Shown: positions 1-10,400 of the stretch, piece after piece
Layout: each line of letters begins with the position of its first letter
How positions within the stretch are numbered: position 1 is the stretch's first letter
The notes under the pieces: generated by a model
What the model was told of the DNA's origin: nothing
What the model saw: only the letters and a program-made list of their open reading frames with translations
Database searches by the model: none
Assembly (NCBI RefSeq): GCF_028583425.1
Contig: NC_072806.1
Coordinates: 35,076,001 to 35,140,000 of the forward strand
Source of the DNA: Eublepharis macularius
Taxonomy: Eukaryota; Chordata; Lepidosauria; Squamata; Eublepharidae
Direction: 5' to 3'
Length of the DNA: 64,000 bases
Translations under genes and position numbers: made by a program

Positions 1-107
1 TGCCTTGGTTGGAGCACAGGAAGACAGCAGCACTGTGTGCAGAACCTCCAGAAGCAGCCCCCGTTCCTGATTCGGGAAAGGGTGCCAAGAGCTTGGTGGA
101 ACTTCTT
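1..107 (+). CDS. GGNBP2: GGNBP2, penultimate coding exon (partial at window edge)
   Basis: The open frame through positions 3-107 reads into PDSGKGAKSLVELL and stops at a GTAAGT donor at 108. Joined in phase 0 to the exon at 840 it gives SLVELL-DESECTSDEE, the C-terminal part of gametogenetin-binding protein 2 as I know it from mammals. The family has roles in spermatogenesis and placental development. The left border lies outside the window, or possibly at a CAG near position 19, so the true exon start is not known. The SINE in the following 732-bp intron is listed separately. Confidence 0.85.
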
Positions 108-282
108 GTAAGTAATGGAGAGGACTTTTCCTCTTCCTTCTCCCCTAACCTGCAGGCTCTGTCTGGTCACCTGGCAGGGCTTTTGTCTTGGAAGACCTTG
201 TAGGATGTTCAGATGCAATTTGGCCACTACTTTGTATTGGAATGGGCTTACTCCATAGGGAAGAAATTCAACTCTTCACAAT

Positions 283-445
283 GTGGTATTGTCTGCTCTG
301 ACTGGCAGCTGCTCTCCAGGGTCTTAGGCAGCAGAGGTCTTTCCTATCACTTACTACTTGTTCCTTTTAACTGGAGACACTAGGGATTGAACCTGGGCCC
401 TTCTGCCTGGAAGGTGTAGATGCTCTACTACTTACTGCCTTAGAA
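283..445 (-). repeat. tRNA-derived SINE (family S1), intron of GGNBP2
   Basis: On the minus strand this carries a tRNA-like head with a degraded A box and the B box GGTTCAATCCC, followed by the body shared with copies at 8876, 9480, 16155, 42675 and 55783 (AACTGGAGACA..., CTGCCTAAGACCCTGGAGAGC, GACAATACC on one strand or the other). The tRNA-like head with a diverse tail is the usual design of a reptile SINE. Confidence 0.7.
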
Positions 446-839
446 CCTCCGTATACGGAGGCAGTCTACTTGATCACCAGATGCCAGGGACGAATGGGAG
501 ACCTTCATGTGGTGAAGTGGTTGAAGACCTGGTTTCAGGCCATGAAAGTCCTCAGGTGATCTTAGGTTTGTCACTTTCTGGCAGCCAAGCCTACATCATA
601 GGATTATTAGGATAAAGTGAGGCTGGGGAAAACCTTGGATACCACCATGGAGGATGGATGGAGTAAAAGTGTGATAAGTTTGATTTTTCAGATGCTGCCA
701 GAATAACTGTTCCCAAGGATGTTAAATGGGAAGGACTTGGAGGCTAGGGTTTGGGAGAAGGATACGTGATGGCAGACTTGCTGACATTTTCATCTCTCCT
801 TCTCCTCCCCTCTTTACTTCTCCCTTGTTTTATTTTCAG

Positions 840-1043
840 GATGAATCTGAATGCACTTCAGATGAGGAAATCTTTATCTCTCAAGATGAGATCCAGTCCT
901 TCATGGCAAACAACAAGTCCTTCTACAGCAATAGAGAACAATACCGGCAGCATCTGAAGGAGAAATTCAACAAATACTGCCGCTTGAATGATCACAAAAG
1001 GCCAGTTTGTAGCAGCTGGCTGACAGCAGCCGGAGCGAACTAA
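840..1043 (+). CDS. GGNBP2: GGNBP2, last coding exon
   Basis: After a pyrimidine-rich tract ending in TTTTCAG, 67 codons run from DESECTSDEE to a TAA at 1041-1043. They include the strongly conserved stretches IFISQDEIQSFMANN and HLKEKFNKYC and the terminal WLTAAGAN, which match the vertebrate GGNBP2 C-terminus almost residue for residue. No catalytic domain lies in this part; it is acidic at its start and basic afterwards. DHRS11 follows on the same strand, as in human. The identification is secure; only the final two exons are visible. Confidence 0.95.
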   Translation, partial: DESECTSDEEIFISQDEIQSFMANNKSFYSNREQYRQHLKEKFNKYCRLNDHKRPVCSSWLTAAGAN

Positions 1044-1047
1044 ACCC

Positions 1048-1053
1048 AATAAA
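1048..1053 (+). terminator. AATAAA polyadenylation signal, GGNBP2 proximal
   Basis: AATAAA lies five bases after the GGNBP2 stop codon, which is unusually close. Two more AATAAA hexamers lie downstream at 1542-1547 and 3351-3356, in AT-rich sequence without recognised repeats, so the main 3' end is probably one of those. Which site is used cannot be decided from sequence. Confidence 0.4.
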
Positions 1054-3360
1054 ATTAGCTCTGTCTTTGAACGAAACTCTTGCGATGACTACTGCGCCTT
1101 TCTCCTTTTTTTTTCAAAAGCATTTTCTTAGTGACCTAACAATCTTACCCTTTAAAATCAACGTGGCTTTTCTTTTTTGTTTCTCCCTCCCCACCCTGCC
1201 CCCTTTATTTCCTGCACAGGAGGCTGGTGGAGGCGGTATCTTTAATTTCTGATCGTCTTTTTTTCTTCAAGATTGGATTTTTTTTTAGTTTTGACTAGAT
1301 TGGGGAACGCCTAGAATCTTTATAATTTAAGCCATCTCTCTCTCTCTTCATTCGGTGTTTCTCTTAACTGTGACACATAACAACAAAAATAAGCAACTTA
1401 TAGTGGCAAAAGTAATGTTGTACTTATAATTCTGTACAGAAATGACAATGAACTCGATATAAAGATTTTTTCAGAGTTAGACATCCATTTGCAAAAATGT
1501 TCAGGATGTAATATGCTGAAGCGCAATGTGCAAAAATTTAAAATAAAGAATATTTATTAATATGCATAGTAAACAAAGAGGAAAAGACTTGCATGTTTCT
1601 AAGAGTGGCGTGGTGATCATTTTCCAAAAGGTCCTAAAACATCTCTAAAACCAGGTGTGGTTTCCAGTAGTCAGCATACAATATCTAACCATGTAGTTAA
1701 GAACATTTAATTACCCTTACATTTTATTAAAAAGGAGCAGCGCAGATTCTCCCCTCACCCTGGCATGATGTTTCTGAGGAACTGCTGCCTCCCCTCCAGG
1801 AACAAAATTTCAGGGGCGGGGAGGTGGCTCGTGGAATGCAACCAGAGAAGGAAATTGGCAGAAATCGCCACCCCCTCCTAAGAGAAGTCAAGGGCACTTA
1901 AGTTTTTGTAACTTCATGGATTGGTGCAGACACGATACATAAATAAGCATGCATGGGGAGGGACTGAATTGCAGTCTATAAAAATTATTTGCTCATAGAA
2001 GAGGTGCAGTGTCGATTGACAATGGGTTGCATACCTGCTAGATCTCTCTGGTTCAGCAGTGAGGTGCCCCATTGCCCAGATCATACGTAGTAGCCTGGAT
2101 CACAGGTAGCCTGACTTGGTTTAGTGTCTGCTGGTGCTCTGTGGTTGGTCTCTTTCTTCTTGTTAGTACCACACCACAGCTGCCAGCTTCCTTCTGCAGA
2201 ACCCTTTGGATGAGAGAAGGCGCTGCTGCTTACGGAGTTGTTGCCCCTTGGGCTGCCATCTATTCTTAGCTAAATTAAGAGGGTTTTACTGTAAAGTTAC
2301 TAATTCCTTTCTAAAAATTCACATAAATGGGGGAAGGAAGGAAGATTTAATTTAAAAAGATGCCCCCCCCCAATTTACCATTTGCTGCTAAGAAAACTCA
2401 TTAAAGTGTTCTTTCCTACCACTTCCCCCAACCATAAAGTGTTCTAAGAGACAAAAATGTTTGCCTAGACCAGGGACTTTGAAAACGAGGTTGGAGACAC
2501 AAAGATTTACAGTGATTTTGGATGATTAATAAACCTGCGCAGCGTTAACCAATCCATTTAAGCAATGCATATTATCAGAGACTGACTGGGTGAGAAGATG
2601 TCAGGAAGTGTTTGGAAAATTTCTATGCAATTTAAAGCTTGATTAGTTTGACTTCTGAGCTAACGGAATTATTAGGGTAGATGCACCTTAGAATTCTCAA
2701 ATAATGCAAGGCGCTTGCTTGTCCCCAGAGTGAAGGAGGGTGTACACCAGACTCAAAATTGGGGTTTGAGATTTTGGTAGAGACTGGCTTTCAAGATAGG
2801 AAGATGTTTTATAAAAATCAATTTTATAACCAGATGTTGCATGGCAAGTGGAAATGGGCAGGCCCCATTTCAATCTCCCTCTAAAATGTTTGGAGGTTAA
2901 ATTAAACAAAACTCGTAAGTAGACAAAAGGTTGCGGAACAAGCTTTCCCTTTGCTGAAGGTAGCAAGATGTCAGTTCAGATTGATGGAGATAAAAGAGCA
3001 GAAGACCGGCTGGGGAACAAGCCCCTGTTTAGTGAAGGTTTCCTGCCTCTTCTAGGGACCAGCTGGTATTTTTTTACCATCAAGAGGTCTTAAGGGTTAG
3101 AGAGAACCTCTGCCCTTACAGCAAGATGAGATTTTGGTATTTGTTGAGGGGTGGGTAGGAAGGAGGTAAACAGTATGGTGGGGAACGAGAGACAAGGAGA
3201 AATCTGGAACTGCTGTTAATTCTTGGAAGGGGGGATTTTAGGCCTGGGGGAGAAGTACATGAAGGCTGTTGAACACAACTATATCTTGTGGGCGTAACTG
3301 AAATGTCCTCTTTCAGAAGTACCAGAAACACTGTTCTGTTTCAGTCTGCCAATAAAACTG
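1054..3360 (+). other. Probable GGNBP2 3' untranslated region / unique sequence
   Basis: About 2.3 kb of AT-rich sequence without any repeat family that I recognise elsewhere in the window. It ends with an AATAAA at 3351-3356. The lack of interspersed repeats in an otherwise saturated window fits an extended 3' untranslated region, but transcript evidence is needed. No open frame looks coding. Confidence 0.4.
1542..1547 (+). terminator. AATAAA polyadenylation signal, candidate for GGNBP2
   Basis: AATAAA sits in an AT-rich context about 500 bases after the GGNBP2 stop. It would give a 3' untranslated region of ordinary length. Confidence 0.4.
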
Positions 3361-4014
3361 ATTTCAGTTAACGCACAGTTGCTCGTTGCTGGCTGCTGCC
3401 AGGAGGAAAGGTCATCCATCCAGACCCCTGCAGCAATTCCCAATTGTGCTCTCTAAGCTATAAAGCCCTGCATCACCTGTAGTACAAAAGTCCCAGTAGA
3501 CTGATATTTATGCTCCCTCTGAGACAGGCACGAAGCTGCTTCAAGAGAAAATGCAAGATGGTTCTCTGCCCCAAAGCTCGCTGGGTGACCCTAGCTCCAT
3601 CACTTGGCCTACACCACAGGGTGGTGTTGAGAGTAAAATAGAAGAACAGAGTCCTGTTTTGTAAACTGCTTTTGGGTCCCTTGGAGGAATGGCGGGATTA
3701 AAACGTACTGGGTGGAAGGATTTGAACCCTACTCCCTCAGGTGAAAACAAGGCCAGCAGAAGACCTGCCTGTGATCCACAGAGCCACGTTGTGTGTGTCC
3801 ACTCGGAGGAAAATTTTAATACAATCTGATTTGAGATAATATGTATGGTAGACCCGCATCTCTAATACACTCAGTTCTGCAGGCAGCAAACTGGCAATGG
3901 GCCAGTTGTAAAAAAAACTTGTAACGCCCGTGGAGAACTAGGAGGAAGATATTCAGTATCTTATTTATTTCTCTGCCCATCTTCCCTTGGGCTGGAGGGA
4001 AGATTTCCTGGGAT

Positions 4015-4135
4015 ACCAGAGCCAGTGTGTAGCATAAGAGTACCAGACAGAGCTCTGGGAGACCCAGGTTTGAATCTCTGGATGCTTGCTAGGTGACTGG
4101 GGCAGTCACATTTAGCCTAACCTACCTCATTTAGC
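4015..4135 (+). repeat. tRNA-derived SINE (family S2), partial
   Basis: The head AGCCAGTGTG...GGGAGACCCAGGTTTGAATC matches family S2, with a B box-like GGTTTGAATCT. The 3' part is missing because the next SINE begins at about 4136. Confidence 0.65.
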
Positions 4136-4325
4136 CCTGACGTGGATAGCCCAGGAGAGCCTGATCTCAGAAGCTAAGCAAGGTCAGCCTTGGTCAGTAA
4201 TTGGATAGGAGACCTCTAGGGAAGACCAGGGTTGCAGAAGCAGGCAACGGCAACCCCCCGTTATTCTCTTGCCATGAAAACCCCAGCAGGGGTCGCCATA
4301 AGTCAACTATGACTTGAGGGCAGGA
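4136..4325 (+). repeat. 5S rRNA-derived SINE
   Basis: The segment CTGATCTCAGAAGCTAAGCA, followed by TTGGATAGGAGACC, reproduces the internal promoter region of vertebrate 5S rRNA (A box, intermediate element and C box area). A non-5S body follows (GCAGGCAACGGCAA, CTCTTGCCATGAAAA, GACTTGAGGGCA), shared with copies at 4351, 7979, 25093 and 51862. A 5S head plus an unrelated tail marks a SINE3-type element, not a 5S gene. Confidence 0.8.
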
Positions 4326-4350
4326 TTCGTTCATTCTACACACTTAACCC

Positions 4351-4535
4351 AAGCTTGTCAGAGCTGGGAAGCTAAGCAGAGTCAGGCCTTGTCAGTACTT
4401 GCATGGGAGACCACCAATGAAGGCCAGGGTTACTATGCAGAGGCAGGCAATGACAAACCACCTCTGTAAGTCTCTTGCTAGGAAAACCCCTCTAGGGGTC
4501 ACCATAGGTCAGCTACGACTTGAGGGCAGTGCCCA
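4351..4535 (+). repeat. 5S rRNA-derived SINE, second tandem copy
   Basis: GAAGCTAAGCAGAGTCAGG and TACTTGCATGGGAGACC again mirror 5S rRNA. The same tail follows as in the copy directly upstream. The 5' end is more decayed than in that neighbour. Confidence 0.75.
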
Positions 4536-4559
4536 CTCCACCCTATTGTGTTACCGATC

Positions 4560-4655
4560 AGATGTCCCTGCTGTGGATCATTGCCTTAGGCTGCGTGATT
4601 CACCTCGAGTCTCAGTGAAAGAGGCGGACATAAATAGATCAAGTTGTGAATTCGG
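4560..4655 (+). repeat. LINE 3' end (CR1/L2-like), short fragment
   Basis: The string CACCTCGAGTCTCAGTGAAA, followed by GAGGCGGACATAAATAGATC, is nearly the same as the 3' end of the longer LINE at 49200-50095 (CTGCCTCGAGTCTCAATGAG, then GGCGGAC and an AAATAA tail). Confidence 0.6.
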
Positions 4656-4680
4656 TGTAACGCTCCCTGATCCACAGGAG

Positions 4681-4915
4681 CAGGGATTTTTTTCAGCTGG
4701 AATGTGGTGGAATGGCGTTCTGGCACCTCTTGAAAATGGTCACATGGCCGGTGGCTCCGCCCCCTGATCTCCAGACAGAGAGGAGTTTATATCGCCCTCT
4801 GCAATTTAAACTTTAACACCCCTCCTTGTTCCAGCTGACCCAAAGGGACATCATTGTGTGGTCCTGAGTTCCACCACTGAGTCCCACCATCTCTTTTCCC
4901 AGAAAAAAAGCCCTG
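4681..4915. mobile_element. hAT-type MITE, family b (CAGGG... termini)
   Basis: The element begins CAGGGATTTTTTTCAGC and ends GAAAAAAAGCCCTG. An exact 8-bp direct repeat CACAGGAG flanks it at 4673-4680 and 4916-4923. CAGGG termini with an 8-bp target duplication are the hallmark of hAT elements. It has no coding capacity. Confidence 0.85.
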
Positions 4916-5136
4916 CACAGGAGCTTTGCCTCCCAAAAGCTTACTCTCAAACAAATTACAAATCTCAAAGGTTATATATTTAATATATATATAATATATA
5001 GACGGCAATGGTCAGTCGGCTCCTTCATTTTCCAGGAAATGAGTGTGGTGGTGTTGGAGTGATTTGTATGTTGATTTGAGCCTTTGAAAAACACATTGTC
5101 AACATGGGAAAGCAGGCTGGGGACACCCGTCAGGCT

Positions 5137-5413
5137 CGTACAGCCCAATTTTTGGATGGTTTCAGCTGTAACCACTAGGAAATGTTGTCGTTTGAAGATA
5201 TTCCATACAGCTATGAACAGTTCTGAAACTTCAAACAGATATTAACAGCTTTGAAACAGCACAAAGAACAAGCTAATACAGGCTTTCATAGCCCAATTTT
5301 GGAGAGTTTCAGCTGTAACCACTGGGCAATGTTATGATCTGAGGATACTCCACACAGATATTCATAGCTTTCAAGCTCCACACAGATATTAACAGCTTTG
5401 AAACAGAACAAGA
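5137..5413 (+). repeat. Two-copy imperfect tandem duplication (period about 150 bp)
   Basis: GTTTCAGCTGTAACCACT occurs at about 5159 and again at about 5309. Both are followed by related text with GATATTCC/GATACTCC and by AGATATTAACAGCTTTGAAA. The two copies differ by scattered substitutions and small indels, so the duplication is not recent. Confidence 0.7.
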
Positions 5414-5427
5414 ACAAAGAAAATACA

Positions 5428-5662
5428 TGGTTGTTGGGGGTTTTCCGGGCTGTCTTGCCGTGGTCTTGGCATTGTAGTTCCTGACGTTTCGCCAGCAGCT
5501 GTGGCTGGCATCTTCAGAGGTGTAGCACTGGTGCTACACCTCTGAAGATGCCAGCCACAGCTGCTGGCGAAACGTCAGGAACTACAATGCCAAGACCACG
5601 GCAAGACAGCCCGGAAAACCCCCAACAACCATCGTTCTCCGGCCGTGAAAGCCTTCGACAAT
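5428..5662. mobile_element. Head-to-head paired Penelope-like terminal repeat (family P1)
   Basis: Two nearly perfect complementary arms meet at about 5530. The right arm continues to TATTGT-type ends near 5660. An exact 14-bp direct repeat ACAAAGAAAATACA flanks it at 5414-5427 and 5663-5676. Each arm contains a hammerhead-like core. Target duplications of this length and inverted paired copies fit Penelope-like elements or LINE-mobilised short elements, not a cut-and-paste transposon. The second copy in this window is at 56385-56851. Confidence 0.65.
5539..5579 (+). ncRNA. Hammerhead-ribozyme-like motif, P1 right arm
   Basis: In order: stem I strand CCT (5539), the core CTGAAGA (5542-5548), one extra T, stem II strands GCCAGC (5550-5555) and GCTGGC (5563-5568), the core GAAA (5569-5572), a loopless short stem III of ACGT type, C at the expected cleavage position (5576), then AGG pairing back to CCT. 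A mirror copy lies in the left arm at about 5480-5520 on the minus strand. The short stem III is typical of minimal hammerheads, which often act as dimers. Activity is inferred only. Confidence 0.6.
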
Positions 5663-5925
5663 ACAAAGAAAATACAGTTTACAACTCTGGAAATTGGAAT
5701 TGATCTTTCAAAGTGGACTGAAAGGATTGGACGCTTGATGAATATTTATGAATATTTATTCGTTGTAGATTTTAGATATTTATTGTAGAATATTTATCAC
5801 ATTTGAGCACTTGCACTTTTGTATGAATTAAAAATATAAAAATTTACAACATATATTAAATATATAAATATAACCTTCGAGGTTTGTAATTTGAGAGTGT
5901 TCTACACTCGGAGGGCCCCTCTCAT

Positions 5926-6010
5926 TTGGCTCCCGAAAGCTTACACCTGGCAATCTTGTTGGTCTCGCATGAGCTGCAGGATTCGAACCTGGCTCCGTTG
6001 CAGATGCCAC
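5926..6010 (-). repeat. Decayed dispersed-repeat fragment beside the DHRS11 promoter
   Basis: The text GAAAGCTTA...CTTGTTGGTCT...GATTCGAACCTGG resembles the GAAAGCTTAT / GTTAGTCT / GCTACTGGACTC layout of the hammerhead-bearing retroelements of this window. It contains a tRNA-like B box (GGTTCGAATCC on the minus strand) but no cloverleaf could be built, so I do not call a tRNA gene. Confidence 0.35.
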
Positions 6011-7050
6011 TGGAAGGCGCCGGCATGGGAGGGCCTCGGCAGGCGCCCCAAGACCTCCCGGCCTGCCCTGCTGCCTTGCCAGACAGCCGCTTCGCCCCGC
6101 AGGTCCGCGGGCAGCCTTTCCCCACAAGCGTCGGGGTCCCCTCCTCGCCGCTCGGCCTGTCCCGCTTGCGCGCTCGCCGGCCCGCCCCAGCGCAGGTTCC
6201 GGGCGGCAGAGGCCGGCCTTGGAGGAGGAGGAGACGGAGCCGGAGGAGGGCCCGGGCGGCCCTTTCCCCTCCTCCTCCTCCTCCTCGCCGCGCCGGGGTC
6301 TTGCGCCTGCAAGAGGCGGCGGCGGCGGCCGGGCTGCGTGTTCGCTGCGCTCCGCCGGGCGGCCGGAGGGGAGGCGGCCGTGGCGCGGCTGGTGCGCCAT
6401 GGAGCGCTGGAAGGACCGGGTGGCGCTGGTGACGGGCGCCTCGGTGGGCATCGGCGCGGCCGTGGCGCGGGCGCTGGTGCAGCAGGGCATGAAGGTGGTG
6501 GGCTGCGCCCGGAGCGTGGACAAGATCGAGGTGAGAGGAAAGGGGCGAAGGAGCGCGCAAGAAACATGGCAGGCGCGGGGAAAGGCGCGCAGGAGGCGGC
6601 GGCGGACCGCTCGGCGCTGAGCCGGGGCGCGCCTTGGAATCGTCGCCAGGAGCCGGAGAAGGGGCGGCGGACGGGGCAGGTGGAGGAAGGGCACGGAGCG
6701 AGCGGCCGGCGGTCCCCGTCCCTTCCTTGGGAGGAGAAGCGCCGAGCGCCTTTGGAGCGCCTCCGCCTCGCCCGTTCATTCATTCATTCATTCCGCAGAC
6801 AATGCGCGGAACGCCTCGTGGTGGGCGCGCCGTGGCGGCGCTGGCGCTGGCCGGGAGGGACGCGCGCCTCGGGGCGGCGGGTGGGGAAGCGGCCGAGAAG
6901 GGCGGGGGAGCCACAGCACGTGCCTCCGGGCTGGGGGGCGCGGCCCCCTTTTCTCTTTGTCTGGGCGAGGCGGGGAGGGGGAGACGCCCCCGCCAGACGC
7001 CGCTCCTCTTGTCCTTCTCCGCGGTCAGAGCGATCCCCACCCGCGGCAAA
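5990..7050. promoter_or_regulatory. CpG island, DHRS11 promoter and exon 1
   Basis: About 1 kb of very GC-rich sequence, dense in CpG and in GGGCGG-like boxes, surrounds the DHRS11 start codon at 6399. It is the only such island in the window. It holds long spurious open frames on both strands, as expected for low-stop GC-rich DNA. It points to a broadly active CpG promoter; no TATA box stands out. The MRM1 start has no comparable island in this window. Confidence 0.8.
6399..6530 (+). CDS. DHRS11: DHRS11 exon 1 (coding part)
   Basis: 44 codons from ATG to GAG, followed by GTGAGAG. It encodes the first strand, the glycine-rich NADP-binding loop (T12, G13, G17, G19) and the arginine-containing CARSVDKIE region, which in this family favours NADPH. 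It ends in phase 0. Confidence 0.95.
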
Positions 7051-7408
7051 CCCTCAGCGAGCTCATTTGAAAAAAGGGGCTGATCCCCAAAGGAGCCTGT
7101 AAAAACTTTAATTTTCCTTGTGTTTGCTTTTGTGTTGCGGGCCGGTGGCAGAGGGATTCTTACATACAGGGTCAACCTGCTGCAGCTTTGTGGCATCTTG
7201 AGGACTAAGAAGATGTGTCCCAATGTAAACTTTTATGGGAAGGAGCTCCCTTAAAAGTGCTCTGTCCCCCAAAAGTTGGTGCGGGAATTAAATGTTAGTC
7301 TTTCAGGGGCCAGAAGACGCCTGCTGCGACCAACTTGCAGGTTACCCTTCTTAAGTACAGAAGGATGCCATCCGGGGACAGAGGTGTATTTCTTGCCAGA
7401 GCATCAAG

Positions 7409-7442
<34 letters not shown>

Positions 7443-10400
7443 CTTCCCTTCCCTTCCCTTCCCTTTTTTTTCTGCGGGCCTTTCCCCTCATATAGATCTC
7501 TTCATTAGCTTTCTCTCTTGTGCTCTTTAAGGAGCCACATCTGTGGAGCGAGCAAGGCAGTGACCGTAGAGATACTGGGTCAGAGTGGCTCGTTCTTTAC
7601 CCCCTGTCCGCATTGTGCTTCTCAAATGATGTCTTTACATTAAGTAGCAGAAGTTGAGAGACCTGGGTAATAATAATAGTAACACTAACAGCATTTGGTT
7701 TATATACCATCCTTCAGGACAACTTAATGCCCACTCAGAGCTGTTTACAAAGTGTGTTGTTATTATCCTCACGACAATCACCTTGTGAGATGAGTGGCAC
7801 TGAGAGCTCTGAGGAGCTGTGACTGGCCCAAGGTCACCCAGCTGGCTTGAAGCGGAGGAGTGGGGAATCAAACCTGGCTCTCCAGATTAAAGTCCTGCCA
7901 CTCTTAACCACTACACCAAACTGGCTCTCAATCTGGGTAATCTTTCCTTAACTCTTTCAGTCTTCCTTTTCTCCGGTAGCCTGACCTGGATAACCCAGGT
8001 GAGCCTGATCTCATCAGATCTCAGACACTAAGTAGGGTTGACCTTGGTTAGTAATTGGATGGGAGACCTCCAAGGAAGGCCAGGGTTGCAGAGGCAGGCA
8101 ATGGCAAACCACCTCTGTTAGTCTGTTGCCAGGTGTCATGGCATCAGCTGTGACTTGAGAGCATTCTCCTCCTCCTCTCAGTACCTCTGCTTCCAAATTA
8201 CCCTCCACCGCCCATCCTGGTACATCACCATATCATCAATTGTCCTTGCTATGTGTGAGACTGGCTTTGCCATACAATTGGTCTATGCATCTATCAGGGG
8301 GGGGGGTGCAGTTGAACAGGTGCCCTATTGGCATGGTGCCCCCAACATAGTTGCCCTGATACAAGATTTGGTGATGCCCTCTGGCTTTGAAATGGGATCA
8401 GACAGTTTCACAAAGGAAGAAGAGAGAGGTCTGTCAGCATGATAGCTAGATGGAAACTCCATGTACAAAGGCAGTATACCTCTGAATACCTAATACTGGG
8501 GCCAGAAAGCAGGAAGGTCTGTTTATTTGTGTACCTTGTTCATGGGCTTCCATGAAACTTCTAGCTGGCCACCCTTGGAAGCAGAAGACTGAACCAGGAT
8601 GGACTTTCATTTTATCCCGCAGGGCTCCTCTTAAAATGCAACCTCAGAATCCTCTTATAGTGGTGCTGGGAGCCTGGAACATGCTCACATTTGCCATGCG
8701 GATGGCCTCTCCCTGTGTGGAGGAAGGGGAATCGTTAGTATTGCTAAACGTTTATGTAGTTCTGGTAATCTTTACAACAATCTTGTACAGTAGGCCAGTT
8801 TCACCAGCATGTTGCAATGGTGTGGGGAGGGAGGAGGCTGACGCTGAGGGATCCTCAACAGACAGGCATGAACAGACATGAAAGTGCCTTATAGCGAATC
8901 AGACCCTTGGTCCATCAGGGTCAATGCTGTTTGTTCAGACTGGCACTGGCTCTCCAGGGTTTCACATGGAGGTCTTTCCCCTTATCTAAGGCCTAATCCT
9001 TAACTGAAGATACCAAGGACTGAACCTTCTGCATGCAAAGCAGATACTCTACCGCTGAGCCACGGCTCTCCAAACGCATAGATGGACTTACTTAGCAGTG
9101 AGAATATTGCTACCCTCACCTTTCCCCTATTGCAGGCCTTGAAGGAGGCTGTAGGAGGGGAGAGTTTTAGCAGGGAGATTAGATTGAGGTCCATGTAATC
9201 CCTTTGAACAATCAGAATGGCCTTTGAGACAAAGTTTGCCAAGGAGCGAAAGGTTTGTGGGCTTCTTTATTGGCCTTCCAAGGCAGTGGCCAAGATAACA
9301 GGGAAGAATCATGACACAAGCAAATTCTGGGATTTCCATGATCTGTAGCTCTTCACACATAAAACTGAGATTTTTCAACATCTAAATCGTTTTTCTTCCC
9401 AATAAATGTCTGTAGCGTGTTTTTAAGAAATGGTTTGTTCACAGGCTTATGATTAAGAGAGAGGTACTGGGACTGGCCTATTTTATATGATACTGCCGTA
9501 CCAGGCCAGACCATGGCTCGGAATTGCCCGTTTGATAGTTTAATTGGCTCTCCCAAGTCTCTTTTGGTCTCTCCCACACTTGAGATCCTTTTAACTAGAG
9601 ATGTCAGGGTTTGAACCTGGGACGATCTACATGCAAAACGTGTGCTTTACCACAGAGCTGTGGTGTGTGGATCCCTCCCTAGATGAAGCTGTTTTATATG
9701 TTGTCAGATGGTTACTCCATCCAGCTCAGCTACGTCTAATCTGACAAGGCTTCACATAGAGCTCTTTCTCAGCCATGCTGCCTGGAATTATTTTAGTAGT
9801 GGATGCTGAGCTTGAAAACGATGCGAATAAGCCATATTCCATGTCCAAAATGGGTCCACCCAAGCTTGTCTCGTCGGTCTGGCAACAGCAGAGAAAGATT
9901 TTTCCTAGTACTTGGAGTTCTTTAACAGGAGACGCCAGGGATCGAAGCTGGGACTTTGTGTGTATCCTCCTTAGCTGTAAAGATTTTAAGAAATCTTTTT
10001 ACTCTTCCAGAAATGAGAGAATTTATGATCTGATAACATCAGATTGCTGTAACTCGGTAGTGTAAAGGCACTGGCCTGTCGCTCGTACTTCGGGGCTGTG
10101 TGTTCTATGAGAATGGAGGAGAAAATTTAATTTATGCAAGATGGTGCTTGCGGTACTGAGATGAACAGAACAATGTAGCCTGCTTTGGGGTTTGAGAATG
10201 CACTTGACGTTGCTTCATGGTCTTCTTACCGGGTGGCGAGAACAGCCAGTGGCAAAGTGTGACGGGATAATATTAATTGAACCAGGCCTGTTGTTGAGGA
10301 AATTTGACCATTTTTGTTTATTAAAAACTCACAGCAGTAGGACTCTGTTTGAGAAGTAGTGCAGGCCAGGAGATTCTCTGGCACGGGGTTCCATTTTCCT

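Larger units (their letters stand above)
4930..5943. mobile_element. Unclassified element with inverted ends and 14-bp direct repeats
   Basis: The direct repeats CTCCCAAAAGCTTA (4930-4943) and CTCCCGAAAGCTTA (5930-5943) flank a roughly 1 kb block. Its ends are imperfect inverted repeats of about 45 bp (CTCTCAAA...AAGGTTATAT at 4944 and its complement at about 5846-5897). The interior holds a tandem duplication and a nested retroelement at 5428-5662. The direct repeats are also part of a dispersed-repeat motif (GAAAGCTTA), so they may not be a true target duplication. Confidence 0.45.

Noticed and set aside
4136-4535. Possible 5S rRNA genes
   Set aside because: Only the internal part matches 5S. 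The outer stem sequences are absent and an unrelated tail follows, so these are SINEs.
5960-6000. tRNA gene suggested by GGTTCGAATCC on the minus strand
   Set aside because: No A box, acceptor stem or anticodon arm at the right spacing; it looks like a repeat fragment.
6219-6398. In-frame upstream ATG that would extend DHRS11 by 60 residues
   Set aside because: The extension is acidic and Ser-run low complexity, and it has no counterpart in the family. The human protein starts only five residues before MERW.
5828-7223. Several long open frames (up to 400 codons) on both strands around the CpG island
   Set aside because: They overlap each other in many frames, are Arg/Ala/Pro/Gly-rich and low in complexity, and follow from GC-rich sequence with few stops. 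Only the 44-codon DHRS11 exon 1 matches a protein family.
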